Positions 8,431 to 16,362 of a DNA stretch of 64,000 nt are shown piece after piece. The DNA comes from Actinomycetota bacterium. GTDB lineage: Bacteria; Actinomycetota; Actinomycetes; S36-B12. Each line of letters opens with the position of its first letter. Position 1 is the stretch's first letter. The position numbers and the translations under genes were made by a program. A model generated the notes under the pieces. The model did no database searches and had not been told where the DNA came from. It saw only the letters and a list, made by a program, of their open reading frames with translations. The DNA lies in NCBI GenBank assembly GCA_030684515.1, contig JAUXVJ010000011.1:1-64000 (forward strand). Reading direction: 5' to 3'.

Positions 8431-9960
8431 ATGCACAGCGCGGCTCGCACACTTGGACTGTCCGTCCGTGCTCTGATCATTTCCGCGCTCGTCCTGATGG
8501 GGCTTGGAGTGGGCGTCGCTGGACCTGCCGCTGCGGCTACCGGGTCGATCTCAGGACCTTCCACGGCGTTTGTCGCACAGTTGGTCAGCTTCCAGGTCGC
8601 CGGTGCGCCATCGCTGATCGGTGGCACTGTGACGGGGACGCTGATGAACGGCACAACTCAGGTGGGAACACCGGTGGTCGTGGTCGGTGGACAGGCGAGC
8701 CTGACGCTGACCACCCCGCGCAATCCCCAGCAGATGAGCATCTCGGTCTGGTTCTCGGCGGCCGACGGCAGCAGCCTGGGTCAGACCAGCGCCATCGCGC
8801 TTCAGGTGAGTGGCGTGCCCACGACGACGGCAATCTCGGCTCCGAATACCGCCCAGATCGGCGTTCCCACTCTGATCACGGTCAATGTCCAGTCGCAGAG
8901 CCCGAGCGGATATGCACCGACCGGGCAGGTCGTCGTGCGCGATGTCAATGGCGCAGTCATCACAACGATGGGACTGACCCCTTCGTGGACCAGCGTGCAG
9001 GGCCAGTCCTTCGCCTACTGGCGCTGGACACCGCCGTCTGCCGGGACGTTCACCTTCCAGGCCAGCTATGCCGGTGATGGCATAGCCGGGGCATCCACGT
9101 CGCCAGTTGATGTGATCATCGGCACGCCCAGCGGCAACACGATCTCCCTTGCGGCTCCGGGCACGATGACTGTCGGCGTGCCCGTTCTGCTCACGGGAAC
9201 CGTTGTTCCCGCCAACACCCAGGGCTCGGCCGGCTTCACGCTCAACGGCGCGCCGATCTCGGCCTCGGTCCCCTTCGTCAACGGCTCGGCCACCTTCTTG
9301 TGGACGCCCACCGTCGCGGGCTCGGCAACGCTGGGGGTCAACTACATGACCAACAACGGTCGCTCAGGGTCGACGTCTGATCAGGTGAAAATCGTGTCCG
9401 GACCAGCCGCCGTGGACGTGATCACGCTCGTCGAGCCAGGATTTGGCCCGTGGGCGCCCAATGGCATCTATACCCGTGGCAATGGCACGACTTTCACCTT
9501 TCAGGCATCCACGCTCTCAGGTGCACCGGTGACCCTGGTGAACACTGGTCTGTGCAACAACACCGGCCTCACGCTGACCATCGACACGGGAACGGGCCAG
9601 TGCAACCTGGTTGCCAAGACCACCGGCGGTCCCGGCTATGCCCCTGTGCAGCAGGGATACACGGTCTTGATGGTGCCAGGGCAGCAACAGGCAACCCTTG
9701 CGGCGCCGCCTTCGGGCCGATTCCCGGTCGGTAGGACCATCCGACTGCAGAACCCGACCGAGGGTGTGACCAGTGCCAGCCAGAACATCAACTGGCGCAT
9801 CACGGCCGGGTCCAATCGGTGCCGGCTACGGTTCCCGAGCAACGGGGCCGTCAATGTGGAACTCCAGCGTGCGGGCGAGTGCACTGTGGTGGCCCAGGCA
9901 CCTGCGGTGCCCAATGCCTGGCAGTCATTCCGGCTGCAGCGCTCCTACACGGCGAGATAG
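8431..9960 (+). CDS. Secreted protein with repeated bacterial Ig-like domains
   Basis: A 509-residue exported protein. A signal peptide (LSVRALIISALVLMGLGVGVAGPAAAAT) is followed by at least three Ig-like beta-sandwich repeats of the Big_5/Big_3 style. These are marked by recurring 'GV/IGVPVLLTGTV', 'ATFLWTPTVAGSATLGVNY' and 'RWTPPSAGTFTFQASYAGDG' segments (about residues 35-130, 130-230, 230-320). A cysteine-containing C-terminal part (about 330-509) is probably disulfide-bonded. No LPXTG or membrane anchor is visible. It is probably cell-surface or extracellular; the partner is unknown. It is the last chromosomal gene before the tRNA-His island. Confidence 0.75.
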   Translation: MHSAARTLGLSVRALIISALVLMGLGVGVAGPAAAATGSISGPSTAFVAQLVSFQVAGAPSLIGGTVTGTLMNGTTQVGTPVVVVGGQASLTLTTPRNPQQMSISVWFSAADGSSLGQTSAIALQVSGVPTTTAISAPNTAQIGVPTLITVNVQSQSPSGYAPTGQVVVRDVNGAVITTMGLTPSWTSVQGQSFAYWRWTPPSAGTFTFQASYAGDGIAGASTSPVDVIIGTPSGNTISLAAPGTMTVGVPVLLTGTVVPANTQGSAGFTLNGAPISASVPFVNGSATFLWTPTVAGSATLGVNYMTNNGRSGSTSDQVKIVSGPAAVDVITLVEPGFGPWAPNGIYTRGNGTTFTFQASTLSGAPVTLVNTGLCNNTGLTLTIDTGTGQCNLVAKTTGGPGYAPVQQGYTVLMVPGQQQATLAAPPSGRFPVGRTIRLQNPTEGVTSASQNINWRITAGSNRCRLRFPSNGAVNVELQRAGECTVVAQAPAVPNAWQSFRLQRSYTAR

Positions 9961-10019
9961 CCAAGGAGATCCAAACGCCTTTGATGGGCAGGCGCGTCGG
10001 GGCGTATTCGATGGTGCAA

Positions 10020-10044
10020 TGGGGTGAGTGACGGGACTTGAACC
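10020..10044. repeat. Left attachment site (copy of tRNA-His 3' end)
   Basis: This 25-base segment (TGGGGTGAGTGACGGGACTT then GAACC) is identical to the 3' end of the tRNA-His gene at 28415-28439. There is no tRNA 5' part beside it. With an integrase next to the real tRNA, it marks the outer left end of the integrated island. Confidence 0.9.
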
Positions 10045-10179
10045 ACCCACTTTGCCCTCTTCTATGAGGGAAACTCCGCTCCCATGCGTGCTTGTGTGCC
10101 TCTATGAATGTTTGATCGTGCTGACGCCGTCAGCAGAGTATCTCCTCTATCCCGGCCATCTGCCTAGTCGTCTCTCGGA

Positions 10180-10443
10180 TGGCGGCTACGAAGCTCTCGT
10201 TGAAGCCCTGCGGCGTCTGAACACCGAAGGACAGATTCGACTGGATTCGCTCGACGAGGTTGCTGCGCGCCAGACGAGCCTGGCCCGCCGCCGGTGGGCA
10301 GATGAGAGGGTGTCGCTGTGAACGAGGCATTGGCGCGACCGCGCCAGCGACCGGACGACTATCTGGCCCAGACCTCCGCGACTGCAGCGGTCTTCCGGAT
10401 GAATACAACACTTGCGCTATATAGCCTAGAGGGTGTAGCGTGA
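10180..10443 (+). pseudogene. Remnants of an abiEi-abiEii pair (left, decayed element)
   Basis: From about 10180 the sequence matches the end of the intact abiEi gene at 12117-12260 (EALVEALRRLNTEGQIRLDS versus EALIEALRRLTTDGQIRLDS), ending in the same GTGA stop/start overlap (10318-10321). The following frame begins VNEALARPRQRPDDYLAQTS, matching the start of intact abiEii (VKESLVRLRQRPDDLLALTA), but departs after about 28 codons and stops at 10443. Upstream, 10045-10165 matches 11481-11615 ahead of intact abiEi, so some 500 bases of abiEi have been lost. It is non-functional as a toxin-antitoxin system. Confidence 0.85.
10416..10425. promoter_or_regulatory. Palindrome in the higBA promoter
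   Basis: GCTATATAGC is a perfect 10-bp palindrome 14 bases ahead of the toxin GTG, and its TATA core could serve as the -10 box. Autoregulation by the antitoxin at a palindrome over the promoter is the rule for HigBA-type modules, so this is a plausible operator; that is inference. Confidence 0.4.
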
Positions 10444-10808
10444 CCGCTCGTTGGGAAGTGGAAGTTGACCTGGTCGAGGACTGGCTAGTTTCACTGGACC
10501 AGAAGTCCTACGAACAGGTCATCGCTGCTCTGGAGTTACTGGCCGAACGCGGACCGGGACTGGGAAGGCCTCTGGTGGACTCAGTGGTCGGCTCGCAACA
10601 CAAGAACATGAAGGAGCTACGGCCGGGATCCAGCGGTCGATCCGAGCTGAGGGTGCTGTTTGCCTTCGATCCTGATCGCCATGCGATTCTGCTCGTGGCC
10701 GGAGACAAGGCTGGGAACTGGCAGAAGTGGTACCGGACGAATATCCCGCTCGCTGACGAACGCTTGACCGAGCACCTGGAACGACGGAAGGAAGGGCATC
10801 ATGGCTAA
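10440..10808 (+). CDS. higB: RelE/HigB-type toxin (phage-derived Gp49-like)
   Basis: A 122-residue protein with the Gp49/HigB pattern: VEDWLVSLDQKSYEQVIAALELLAERGPGLGRPLVDSVVGSQHKNMKELRPGS, then SELRVLFAFDPDRHAILLVAGDKAGNWQKWYRTNIPLADERL. The family cleaves mRNA on the ribosome. The GTG start at 10440 follows AGAGGG and overlaps the broken abiEii frame by 4 bases. The antitoxin follows with an 8-base overlap, the toxin-first order usual for HigBA. It probably stabilizes the island. Confidence 0.88.
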   Translation: MTARWEVEVDLVEDWLVSLDQKSYEQVIAALELLAERGPGLGRPLVDSVVGSQHKNMKELRPGSSGRSELRVLFAFDPDRHAILLVAGDKAGNWQKWYRTNIPLADERLTEHLERRKEGHHG

Positions 10809-11106
10809 GCGCCTTGAGGATCTGTTGCGCGAGCGCCCTGTTGATCGCGCTGCAGTTGACGCGCACAAGAAGCGCTTGCTGGATGAGGTGCGTGCCTATC
10901 GGCTTCGCGAATTGCGCGAGGCATCGAACCTGACCCAGGTTGAACTTGCCTCGCTACTCCATGTCAGTCAGAACCGCGTCTCTCGTATTGAGCACGGAGA
11001 GATCGAACATTCACAAGTCGACACGCTCCGAAAGTACGTCGAAGCGCTTGGCGGCACGTTGCACGTCGAGGTTGAGTACGGGGACGAGCGCATCCAGATC
11101 GCGTAG
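10801..11106 (+). CDS. higA: XRE-family antitoxin (HigA-like)
   Basis: A 101-residue DNA-binding antitoxin. A helix-turn-helix at about residues 41-75 (LREASNLTQVELASLLHVSQNRVSRIEHGEIEHSQVDTLRKYVEALGG) is followed by a short beta tail (LHVEVEYGDERIQIA). ATG 10801 has a strong GGAAGGAAGGG ribosome site inside the toxin gene. It neutralizes the upstream RelE/HigB toxin and represses the operon by family precedent. Confidence 0.9.
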   Translation: MAKRLEDLLRERPVDRAAVDAHKKRLLDEVRAYRLRELREASNLTQVELASLLHVSQNRVSRIEHGEIEHSQVDTLRKYVEALGGTLHVEVEYGDERIQIA

Positions 11107-11140
11107 CCATCAGAAGGGATCCCGCTCGATCAGCTGATGG

Positions 11141-11374
11141 CTATGCAGGAATGCTTCCAGACGTCCTAAGCGCCTCAAGATGCCAGGCAAGTTTCTTGGT
11201 GTCCGCTACCCGTCCCTCAAGAAGGCGCACAGTGAAGATCTGAAGTTCGGCTTTGGACAGCGGCTCGGCCGTTTTCTGGAACATTGCCGACTGGAGCTTT
11301 CCGCGAATGTCCTGCCATTGAACGGCTATCGAAGCGAGACCATTGCCGCGTGTCCTGCGCCTTATCCGAGCCAT
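11141..11374 (-). pseudogene. Truncated tyrosine integrase (5' end only)
   Basis: The N-terminus (MARIRRRTRGNGLASIAVQWQD...GKLQS) is nearly identical to that of the intact island integrase at 27041-28321 (MAWIRRRTRSDGLVSIAVQW...GKLQS), as are the ribosome site and about 100 bases upstream. After some 35 codons the sequence diverges and ends at 77 codons, without core-binding or catalytic domains. It is the broken integrase of the left tandem element and abuts the middle attachment copy, as the intact one abuts tRNA-His. Confidence 0.88.
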
Positions 11375-11456
11375 GAAATTGCCCCTCCCTGTGTCATTTA
11401 TGCTGACATGGGGAGGAGCGAATTGCGAAAAATTGTTGCGCTGCAACAACTTTTCG

Positions 11457-11480
11457 TGGGGTAAGTGACGGGACTTGACC
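11457..11480. repeat. Middle attachment site between tandem elements
   Basis: TGGGGTAAGTGACGGGACTT, then GACC, matches the tRNA-His-derived site with one substitution and one deleted A. Its left flank (stem TTGTTGC-GCT-GCAACAA and TTTTCG) equals the integrase-side flank at 28386-28414. Its right flank (CACCCAC..., TATGAGGGAAAC...) equals the flank right of the left site at 10020. It is thus a hybrid junction of two tandemly integrated elements. Confidence 0.88.
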
Positions 11481-11630
11481 ACCCACATTGCCCACTTCTA
11501 TGAGGGAAACCCCGCTCCCATGCGTGCTTGTGTGCCTCTATGAATGTTGGCTTGTGCTAACGCCGTCAGCAGACCACCTCCTTTCTCCAGACCCTCCGCG
11601 TAGTCGGCTTTCGGGAGGGAGTCAGACTTG

Positions 11631-11659
11631 TGTTAGATTGCCTATACATAAATCTAACA
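11631..11659. promoter_or_regulatory. Inverted-repeat operator of the abiE operon
   Basis: Perfect 9-bp arms TGTTAGATT (11631-11639) and AATCTAACA (11651-11659) surround GCCTATACATA, which contains a plausible -10 box. The site lies 14 bases before the abiEi GTG, with the ribosome site CGGAGG between. AbiEi proteins repress their own promoter by binding inverted repeats, so this is a well-supported operator candidate. Confidence 0.65.
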
Positions 11660-11672
11660 CCGGAGGTGAATC

Positions 11673-12260
11673 GTGAGCACAGCCGCTCTCGTGAGGGACC
11701 GGGTCGTCAGCGCTCCTCGCGGCTCCTTCGTGCGTTCCGCCGACTTCCCCGGATCGAGCTCTGCCGTGGACATGGCCCTGTCCAGGCTGGCATCAGAGCC
11801 TGGACCCCTGGTGCGCGTGGGACGCGGTGTCTATTGGAAAGGCGTCGACAGCAGGTACGGCACCGGGGCCCCGCCCGCCCTCGACGCCGCTCTGGAAGTG
11901 GCAGGCCCGGGTGCCGGTCCGGCTGGCTGGAGCGCCTTGCGCTTCCTTGGGCTTACAACTCAGCTTCCGGCTTTTCCGCATGTGGCCGTACCGGGGCGCC
12001 AACCTGCCCTTCGCAATGCGCAGGTCTCCAAGAGGAGCAATGTCCTACGCGTCCTGTTGAACACTGCCGAAGTTGCCGTTCTCGAGGTCCTCCGCGAGGA
12101 CTGGATCGATCGAATCGATGGCGGCGATGAAGCCCTCATTGAAGCCCTCCGGCGTCTGACAACTGACGGACAGATTCGACTGGATTCGCTCGACAAAGTT
12201 GCTGCGCATGAGACGAGCACGGTCCGCCGCCGGTGGGCATCTGAGAGGGTGTTGCTGTGA
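11673..12260 (+). CDS. abiEi: AbiEi-type antitoxin / transcriptional repressor
   Basis: A 195-residue protein with an N-terminal winged-helix-like segment (RGSFVRSADFPGSSSAVDMALSRLASEPGPLVRVGRGVYWKG, about residues 16-56), typical of AbiEi and Rv2827c-like antitoxins, and a helical C-terminal domain. In type IV AbiE systems it antagonizes the nucleotidyltransferase toxin without stable binding and represses the operon. The GTG start follows CGGAGG. Its end overlaps the toxin gene as GTGA. A decayed copy lies at 10180-10321. Confidence 0.82.
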   Translation: MSTAALVRDRVVSAPRGSFVRSADFPGSSSAVDMALSRLASEPGPLVRVGRGVYWKGVDSRYGTGAPPALDAALEVAGPGAGPAGWSALRFLGLTTQLPAFPHVAVPGRQPALRNAQVSKRSNVLRVLLNTAEVAVLEVLREDWIDRIDGGDEALIEALRRLTTDGQIRLDSLDKVAAHETSTVRRRWASERVLL

Positions 12261-13231
12261 AGGAGTCACTGGTGCGACTGCGCCAGCGACCGGACGATCT
12301 TCTGGCCCTCACCGCCGCAACTGCGGACGCGCTCGCGATCCCGGCTGAGTTTGTGGAGAAGGACTTCTGGGTCGTGGAACTCCTGCGATCACTGTTCCTG
12401 CCGACAAACTTCAGTGCCGACGTCACGATTGTCTTCAAGGGTGGGACGAGCCTGTCCAAAGGGTTCGGTCTCACTCAGCGATTCTCCGAGGACGTTGACA
12501 TCCTCGTAGTTCCCGCTGAGGCCATCGGCTCCAGTCGCATCGATCGAGAGCTGAAGGCGATCATCAGTCGAGGAGCGGCGGACCTTGGTCTCGACGACTC
12601 CCAGGTGAAGGTCGGGCCCTCGACCACAGGCGTCAAGCGCAACGCACGGTTCTTCTACCCGGCGAGTTACCCGGCAACCCAGGCAACCGAAGGTCTCTAT
12701 CTTGAGATGGGCACGCGGGGTGGAACTCTGCCGGGACTGCAGGTACGACCTGTGACCAGTTACATCAGTCAGTTTCTGCTGAGTTCCGGACAGGCCGGAA
12801 CCTTCGAAGAGGAACAGCCTGTACAGGCCTTGCTCCTTGATCCGATCAGGACCCTGTTCGAGAAGCTCTCCGCGCTGCACGCTGCAGCAATCGACGCGGA
12901 GGCGGGGGACTCGTCGTCAATGGCGCGTGTCGGCCGTCACTACTACGACGTACAGGCTCTCCTCGCTTCGGAAGGATTGATCGATCGGCTGAGCGAAGTG
13001 TCGATCGAGGAACTGATGGTCGATATCGCTGACGTATCCCAACGTAACGGCTGGGCATTCCACCCGCGGCCTCTGGCCGGGTTCGCGTCCAGTCCCGCCT
13101 TTGCACGTGATGGACGGGCCGTCGACCAGGGCCGAGTCTCCTACGAAGCTGCGCTCGGCCTCATCTATACGGAGCCGCCAACCTTCGAAACCTGCTTAGC
13201 CACGATTGAGAAGGCGTCAGCCCACCTCTAG
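12257..13231 (+). CDS. abiEii: AbiEii-type nucleotidyltransferase toxin
   Basis: A 324-residue member of the AbiEii/AbiGii (DUF1814) nucleotidyltransferase family. The nucleotide-binding motif is FKGGTSLSKG (about residues 60-69), followed by the metal-binding SEDVDI (Asp79, Asp81). Related toxins (MenT, AbiEii) transfer nucleotides to tRNA or bind GTP and abort phage infection. The start overlaps the antitoxin by 4 bases, indicating coupled translation. Key residues are present, so it is likely active. Confidence 0.88.
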   Translation: MKESLVRLRQRPDDLLALTAATADALAIPAEFVEKDFWVVELLRSLFLPTNFSADVTIVFKGGTSLSKGFGLTQRFSEDVDILVVPAEAIGSSRIDRELKAIISRGAADLGLDDSQVKVGPSTTGVKRNARFFYPASYPATQATEGLYLEMGTRGGTLPGLQVRPVTSYISQFLLSSGQAGTFEEEQPVQALLLDPIRTLFEKLSALHAAAIDAEAGDSSSMARVGRHYYDVQALLASEGLIDRLSEVSIEELMVDIADVSQRNGWAFHPRPLAGFASSPAFARDGRAVDQGRVSYEAALGLIYTEPPTFETCLATIEKASAHL

Positions 13232-13304
13232 TTGGCAGCAGGATGGGAACATACTTCCCACTTAGCGCGCGAATGTATGCGACAAGCAAGAGTTCGGGGG
13301 ATCG

Positions 13305-14135
13305 ATGCCTGACCAGTCTGATGACTCACCCAACGCTGTCAATGATGACTTGCGCGGGAGAGTGCGAGCGTGGCTGGAGGGAACTGGATTTCCGCTGGAG
13401 TTCCGAGTTGCAGAGGCCGCCAGGGAGCACGCTCCGCACTGGGTTGATCAATCGCGGTACTACACAGACCCGACCACAGGAAAGATTAGGGAGGCAGACG
13501 TCGTCGTCCAATGGGTTGGGCAGACCAGAGGGGCTTTCGCGAATATCGCAGTGGTGATTGAGTGCAAGTCGAAGCCACTTCCATGGGTCGCATTCGATAG
13601 CAACGTTGTCGATAACGACGCGTATAGACGCCTGGAATGGTCGCTCTACAAGGCGACCGAGCGGCATGATCAGTACGGGGATCGAATTGATGACGGCGTG
13701 CCCAACCTGGATACCTACGCCGATAAAGAGCAGACGCTGTTCAGGATGAGCCGCATCTCGACTGGGATAGTTTCCGCGATGTCCGGTGAGGGTGATCGTC
13801 GAGCAGGTGCAACAGATCCCGCCTGGGAGGCAGTGCAGGCAGCCGTTTCAGCTGCTCATGGTGTTGGCGCAGATTTGACTGTCAACCGGGCAGGCAGTTT
13901 CGACATCGTGCGCATTGCCGTCTTTCCCGTCGTAGTTACGAGCGGACGCCTCTTTCGGGCTTTTCTTGTCTCAGGTAGCAACCTTGAAGTTGAGGAGATT
14001 GAACGCGCCGAGATTCTTGTGCGCCTTAACTCTTCGCCCACCTTCACGCGCTGTTTCGTGGTCTCTGAAGCCGGGTTGCCGAACTTTTTGGCGGAGGCGG
14101 CAGCGACACCGAAAGCCCTGTTACACACGTCTTAG
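13305..14135 (+). CDS. Putative PD-(D/E)XK-fold protein of the defence island
   Basis: A 276-residue cytosolic protein I cannot assign to a named family. RVRAWLEGTGFPLEFRVAE opens it, followed by YYTDPTTGKIREADVVVQW and IAVVIECKSKPLPWV. The arrangement Asp65...Glu86-Cys-Lys88 with alternating beta strands is the active-site signature of PD-(D/E)XK nucleases. The C-terminal 150 residues have no recognized motif. The ATG follows GGGGG at suitable distance. It stands alone between abiE and a tRNA-Met fragment. A single-gene restriction or abortive nuclease is the leading guess; a non-catalytic role is possible. Confidence 0.6.
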   Translation: MPDQSDDSPNAVNDDLRGRVRAWLEGTGFPLEFRVAEAAREHAPHWVDQSRYYTDPTTGKIREADVVVQWVGQTRGAFANIAVVIECKSKPLPWVAFDSNVVDNDAYRRLEWSLYKATERHDQYGDRIDDGVPNLDTYADKEQTLFRMSRISTGIVSAMSGEGDRRAGATDPAWEAVQAAVSAAHGVGADLTVNRAGSFDIVRIAVFPVVVTSGRLFRAFLVSGSNLEVEEIERAEILVRLNSSPTFTRCFVVSEAGLPNFLAEAAATPKALLHTS

Positions 14136-14175
14136 GTTTCAAGGCGACAGTCTGGGTACCTGACGGCGCGCTACA

Positions 14176-14223
14176 AACGGACTCATAATCTGGTCGTCGC
14201 GGGTTCGAGCCCCGCCCGCCCCA
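14176..14223 (+). repeat. 3' fragment of a tRNA-Met-like gene (relic attachment site)
   Basis: The sequence contains an anticodon-loop region CTCATAA, a variable region, a perfect T arm (GCGGG-TTCGAGC-CCCGC) and an acceptor 3' half CCGCCCC-A. The 5' acceptor and D arm are absent: nothing upstream pairs with CCGCCCC. The 3' half of a tRNA is exactly what integrases leave at an element end, so I read it as an attachment relic from an element that used tRNA-Met. Confidence 0.7.
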
Positions 14224-14229
14224 CTCTGC

Positions 14230-14258
14230 ATAAACCCCTTGTAAATCAAGGGGTTTAT
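14230..14258. terminator. Hairpin terminator after the tRNA-Met fragment
   Basis: Perfect 12-bp arms ATAAACCCCTTG (14230-14241) and CAAGGGGTTTAT (14247-14258) around loop TAAAT. It may be the original terminator of the tRNA gene, carried along, or a terminator for the upstream plus-strand gene. Confidence 0.75.
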
Positions 14259-14886
14259 GTCTTCTAGAAGACTTCCAGGCATTGCTCAATGGGGCTGATT
14301 TTGCTCCCCGCAGTGGCACGCCGATGGCACGAAATTCCTCACGAGATCACGTCCGGAATGCGGGCAACGGCACGCAGAAGGCATGCTGACGACGACCACA
14401 TTCGCGGACGGACTCTCTGTCTACGCGTTTGGGACGTGAGACCGAGCTCGTGAGACTAGGCCCGTTCGGGTGAGATCGCGGGCCTTCCCCGACGGCCGAC
14501 CGGATACGGAGTCTGATGCAGACGCTTCGGCGTCTACCGCGCGCCGTCGCTGGTGGTGATTTACCACTGGAGGCACAGTCTCTCCTAGGGAGGCTCCGTC
14601 TGTCCTCGGGTAGATCCTAAAAGCGGGGGCAGGACGATAGAGATGGGCGGGAGAGGGATCGGCAGCTGTCTCGCCAGTGGACAGACAACTTGGGAAGGGG
14701 GTTGGAGGTCAGATCGGAATCCTGACTTCTTTGTTGATGGGACAACCCCAAGTATTGCGCCTGCCATGAATGCGCCGAATGCCTTCAGTGGGCCTTCGTC
14801 GCCTACGGGGACGTTAGACAACATAGAAACATTAGAACCGGGAGCATGTGGTACGCTGGGAGCGCATACTAGAAGGAGGTCGCCTC
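14259..14886. other. 628-bp stretch without a convincing gene; mobile-element debris
   Basis: No frame here has actinobacterial codon usage, a good ribosome site or a recognizable product. Near 14313-14333 the pair GTGGCACG...ATGGCACG resembles sequences seen at integrase/attachment ends. A small perfect hairpin AGACGC-TTCG-GCGTCT occurs at 14520-14535. The last 60 bases must hold the promoter of the gene at 14887, but no clear -35/-10 pair is visible. Confidence 0.4.
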
Positions 14887-15285
14887 ATGGGATTCCAGGT
14901 TTTTGACAAGCGCCTAGCGCCGCTTGCTAAGGCTCCCAGTATCACCATTCAGAAGCGCGGGATATTCTCGATCAACAAGACGGCCCACAAGTTGATCCAC
15001 GAAGCCGACTCTGTGGAATTGTTATTCGACGATGAGGCCAAGATCATCGCGATGAGGCCGTCCAGTGAAGCTCACGCCTATGTGGTTCGGCCTCAGTCAT
15101 CGCGAGATTCGGGTCAAATGATTCTGTCAGCGACAGCGTTCACTCAGTACTTCGACATCGATACGAGCATTAGCCGACGCTATAAGCCGTATGAGCAGGA
15201 CGGGATGCTCTGTGTAGATCTAAGTGGACCAAGCGTTGAAGTTCGCGGAAACCGGACAAAGCATGAGGTGCCCGATGGCGAGTAG
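14887..15285 (+). CDS. Small unknown protein with AbrB-like character
   Basis: A 132-residue protein (MGFQVFDKR...PSITIQKRGIFSINKTAHKLI...VELLFDDEAKIIAMRPS...AYVVR). The stretch ITIQKRGxxSxNKxAHxL followed by VELLFDDEAKIIAMRP recalls small actinobacterial proteins with a swapped-hairpin, AbrB/MazE-like DNA-binding look; that is a weak resemblance. It has an excellent ribosome site (AGAAGGAGG). It is followed by its own terminator and then by an unknown 305-residue gene. The two make up the cassette bounded by tRNA fragments. Confidence 0.65.
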   Translation: MGFQVFDKRLAPLAKAPSITIQKRGIFSINKTAHKLIHEADSVELLFDDEAKIIAMRPSSEAHAYVVRPQSSRDSGQMILSATAFTQYFDIDTSISRRYKPYEQDGMLCVDLSGPSVEVRGNRTKHEVPDGE

Positions 15286-15296
15286 CCCCTAAAACT

Positions 15297-15330
15297 CTGG
15301 CCTGACCCCGGTGGAACGGAGTCAGGCCAG
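15297..15330. terminator. Hairpin terminator
   Basis: Perfect 10-bp arms CTGGCCTGAC (15297-15306) and GTCAGGCCAG (15321-15330), 11 bases after the stop of the gene at 14887. There is no T tract, as usual in high-GC actinobacteria. Confidence 0.7.
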
Positions 15331-15441
15331 GACCGGCCCGAAGGCGCGGTGATGACTTGGTAGTCCTCCCCAGCGTATCGAAGAAACCTGAGGCATGTTG
15401 CCTCGCTTCCTCTTCGGGTCACAAACCGAAAGGAAGACGCA

Positions 15442-16359
15442 ATGCCTACTGTTACCGACTATTACGGGATCGATAGGTCCGTGCCGTTCGTGAACGTCGA
15501 TATCGCGGCTGACAACCGCCTATACGTCGACCCGCGTGCCATCCGGCTCCGCCGAGAACCACAGCCGTATGCGGCCGCAGCGATCGAGTGCGCCGACACC
15601 TTCCTCCGTGAGGTCACCAGGTGCGTTATCGACGGGACACCTACCGAAATGGCACGCGGCGAGGACCTCCTCCAGCATTTCGTCGAGCCTTGGGAGACCC
15701 GTCTAGGAATGGCAGTCGAAGGATTCCGAGGTCACGGCGGCGCCGAGGTCGTGGGCACTCGGATCTGGACCGCCCTGACCGATGACGTGCGTGCGCTTGT
15801 GCGCATTGGAGTTCTTCGGCAGCTCGAGGACCTTCCGCTGTTCGTTGACGGCGTCGACAGGGACATCACCTCCGATGTGACGACGCGAATCATCTTCGAG
15901 CCGCTCGCGCGTTTCACGGCAGCGGTAATCGCGGACTATCCGGAGTTCAGTGTCGGAGGCCACCGAGTAGAGACTTTCCGTCGTCAGGTATGGGATCCCG
16001 CTAAGTGCGGATGGAGCGAGGCGACCGTCTCGCTGCCTGTGTCCGGAGGAAGGCCGCTTCTTCTCGTGCCCAAGGGGTGGGCTCGCCCAAGTCTCCTCAT
16101 GTCGGCAGGCCGCTACTACGAGACCGCAGTGCTCTCCTTCGCGCAGTTGGAACAAGCGGTACGCGCAGCAGACGGAAAGCTTCTGACGACGCCAAAAGAC
16201 CGCCTCAGGGACCAGCCAGGCCTTGGACGAGGCCGAGCGACAAACCTGCGAATCACGATGAAAGCCTTGAGTGACGAGCAGGACCTGATCGCGGCCTTCA
16301 AGCGCTTCGTCGACGAGCGCTTCGACCCGGATGAGGTGTACGGGAAGTCCGCAGCGTAG
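15442..16359 (+). CDS. Unknown defence-island protein, 305 aa
   Basis: I do not recognize a named family. The protein is soluble, begins MPTVTDYYGIDRSVPFVNVDIAADNRLYVDPRAIRL and has a distinctive centre LPLFVDGVDRDITSDVTTRIIFEPLARFT (about residues 132-160), then LPVSGGRPLLLVPKGW. The 'DG(V/I)D.D.xSD.TT' motif is conserved-looking and acidic and may be a metal or nucleotide site, but I cannot name an activity. The ribosome site AAAGGAAGA precedes the ATG. It ends in a terminator directly before a tRNA-Thr fragment. Confidence 0.65.
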   Translation: MPTVTDYYGIDRSVPFVNVDIAADNRLYVDPRAIRLRREPQPYAAAAIECADTFLREVTRCVIDGTPTEMARGEDLLQHFVEPWETRLGMAVEGFRGHGGAEVVGTRIWTALTDDVRALVRIGVLRQLEDLPLFVDGVDRDITSDVTTRIIFEPLARFTAAVIADYPEFSVGGHRVETFRRQVWDPAKCGWSEATVSLPVSGGRPLLLVPKGWARPSLLMSAGRYYETAVLSFAQLEQAVRAADGKLLTTPKDRLRDQPGLGRGRATNLRITMKALSDEQDLIAAFKRFVDERFDPDEVYGKSAA

Positions 16360-16362
16360 GGG

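Noticed and set aside
10028-10321. 97-aa open frame at the left island end
   Set aside because: It is a chimera: attachment-site and flank sequence translated in the first half and the abiEi C-terminus in the second; treated as a pseudogene region.
14044-14319. Minus-strand frame with a GGRGSNPRRPDYE-like peptide
   Set aside because: That peptide is the well-known artefact of translating a tRNA T arm and anticodon region in reverse; the DNA is the tRNA-Met fragment.
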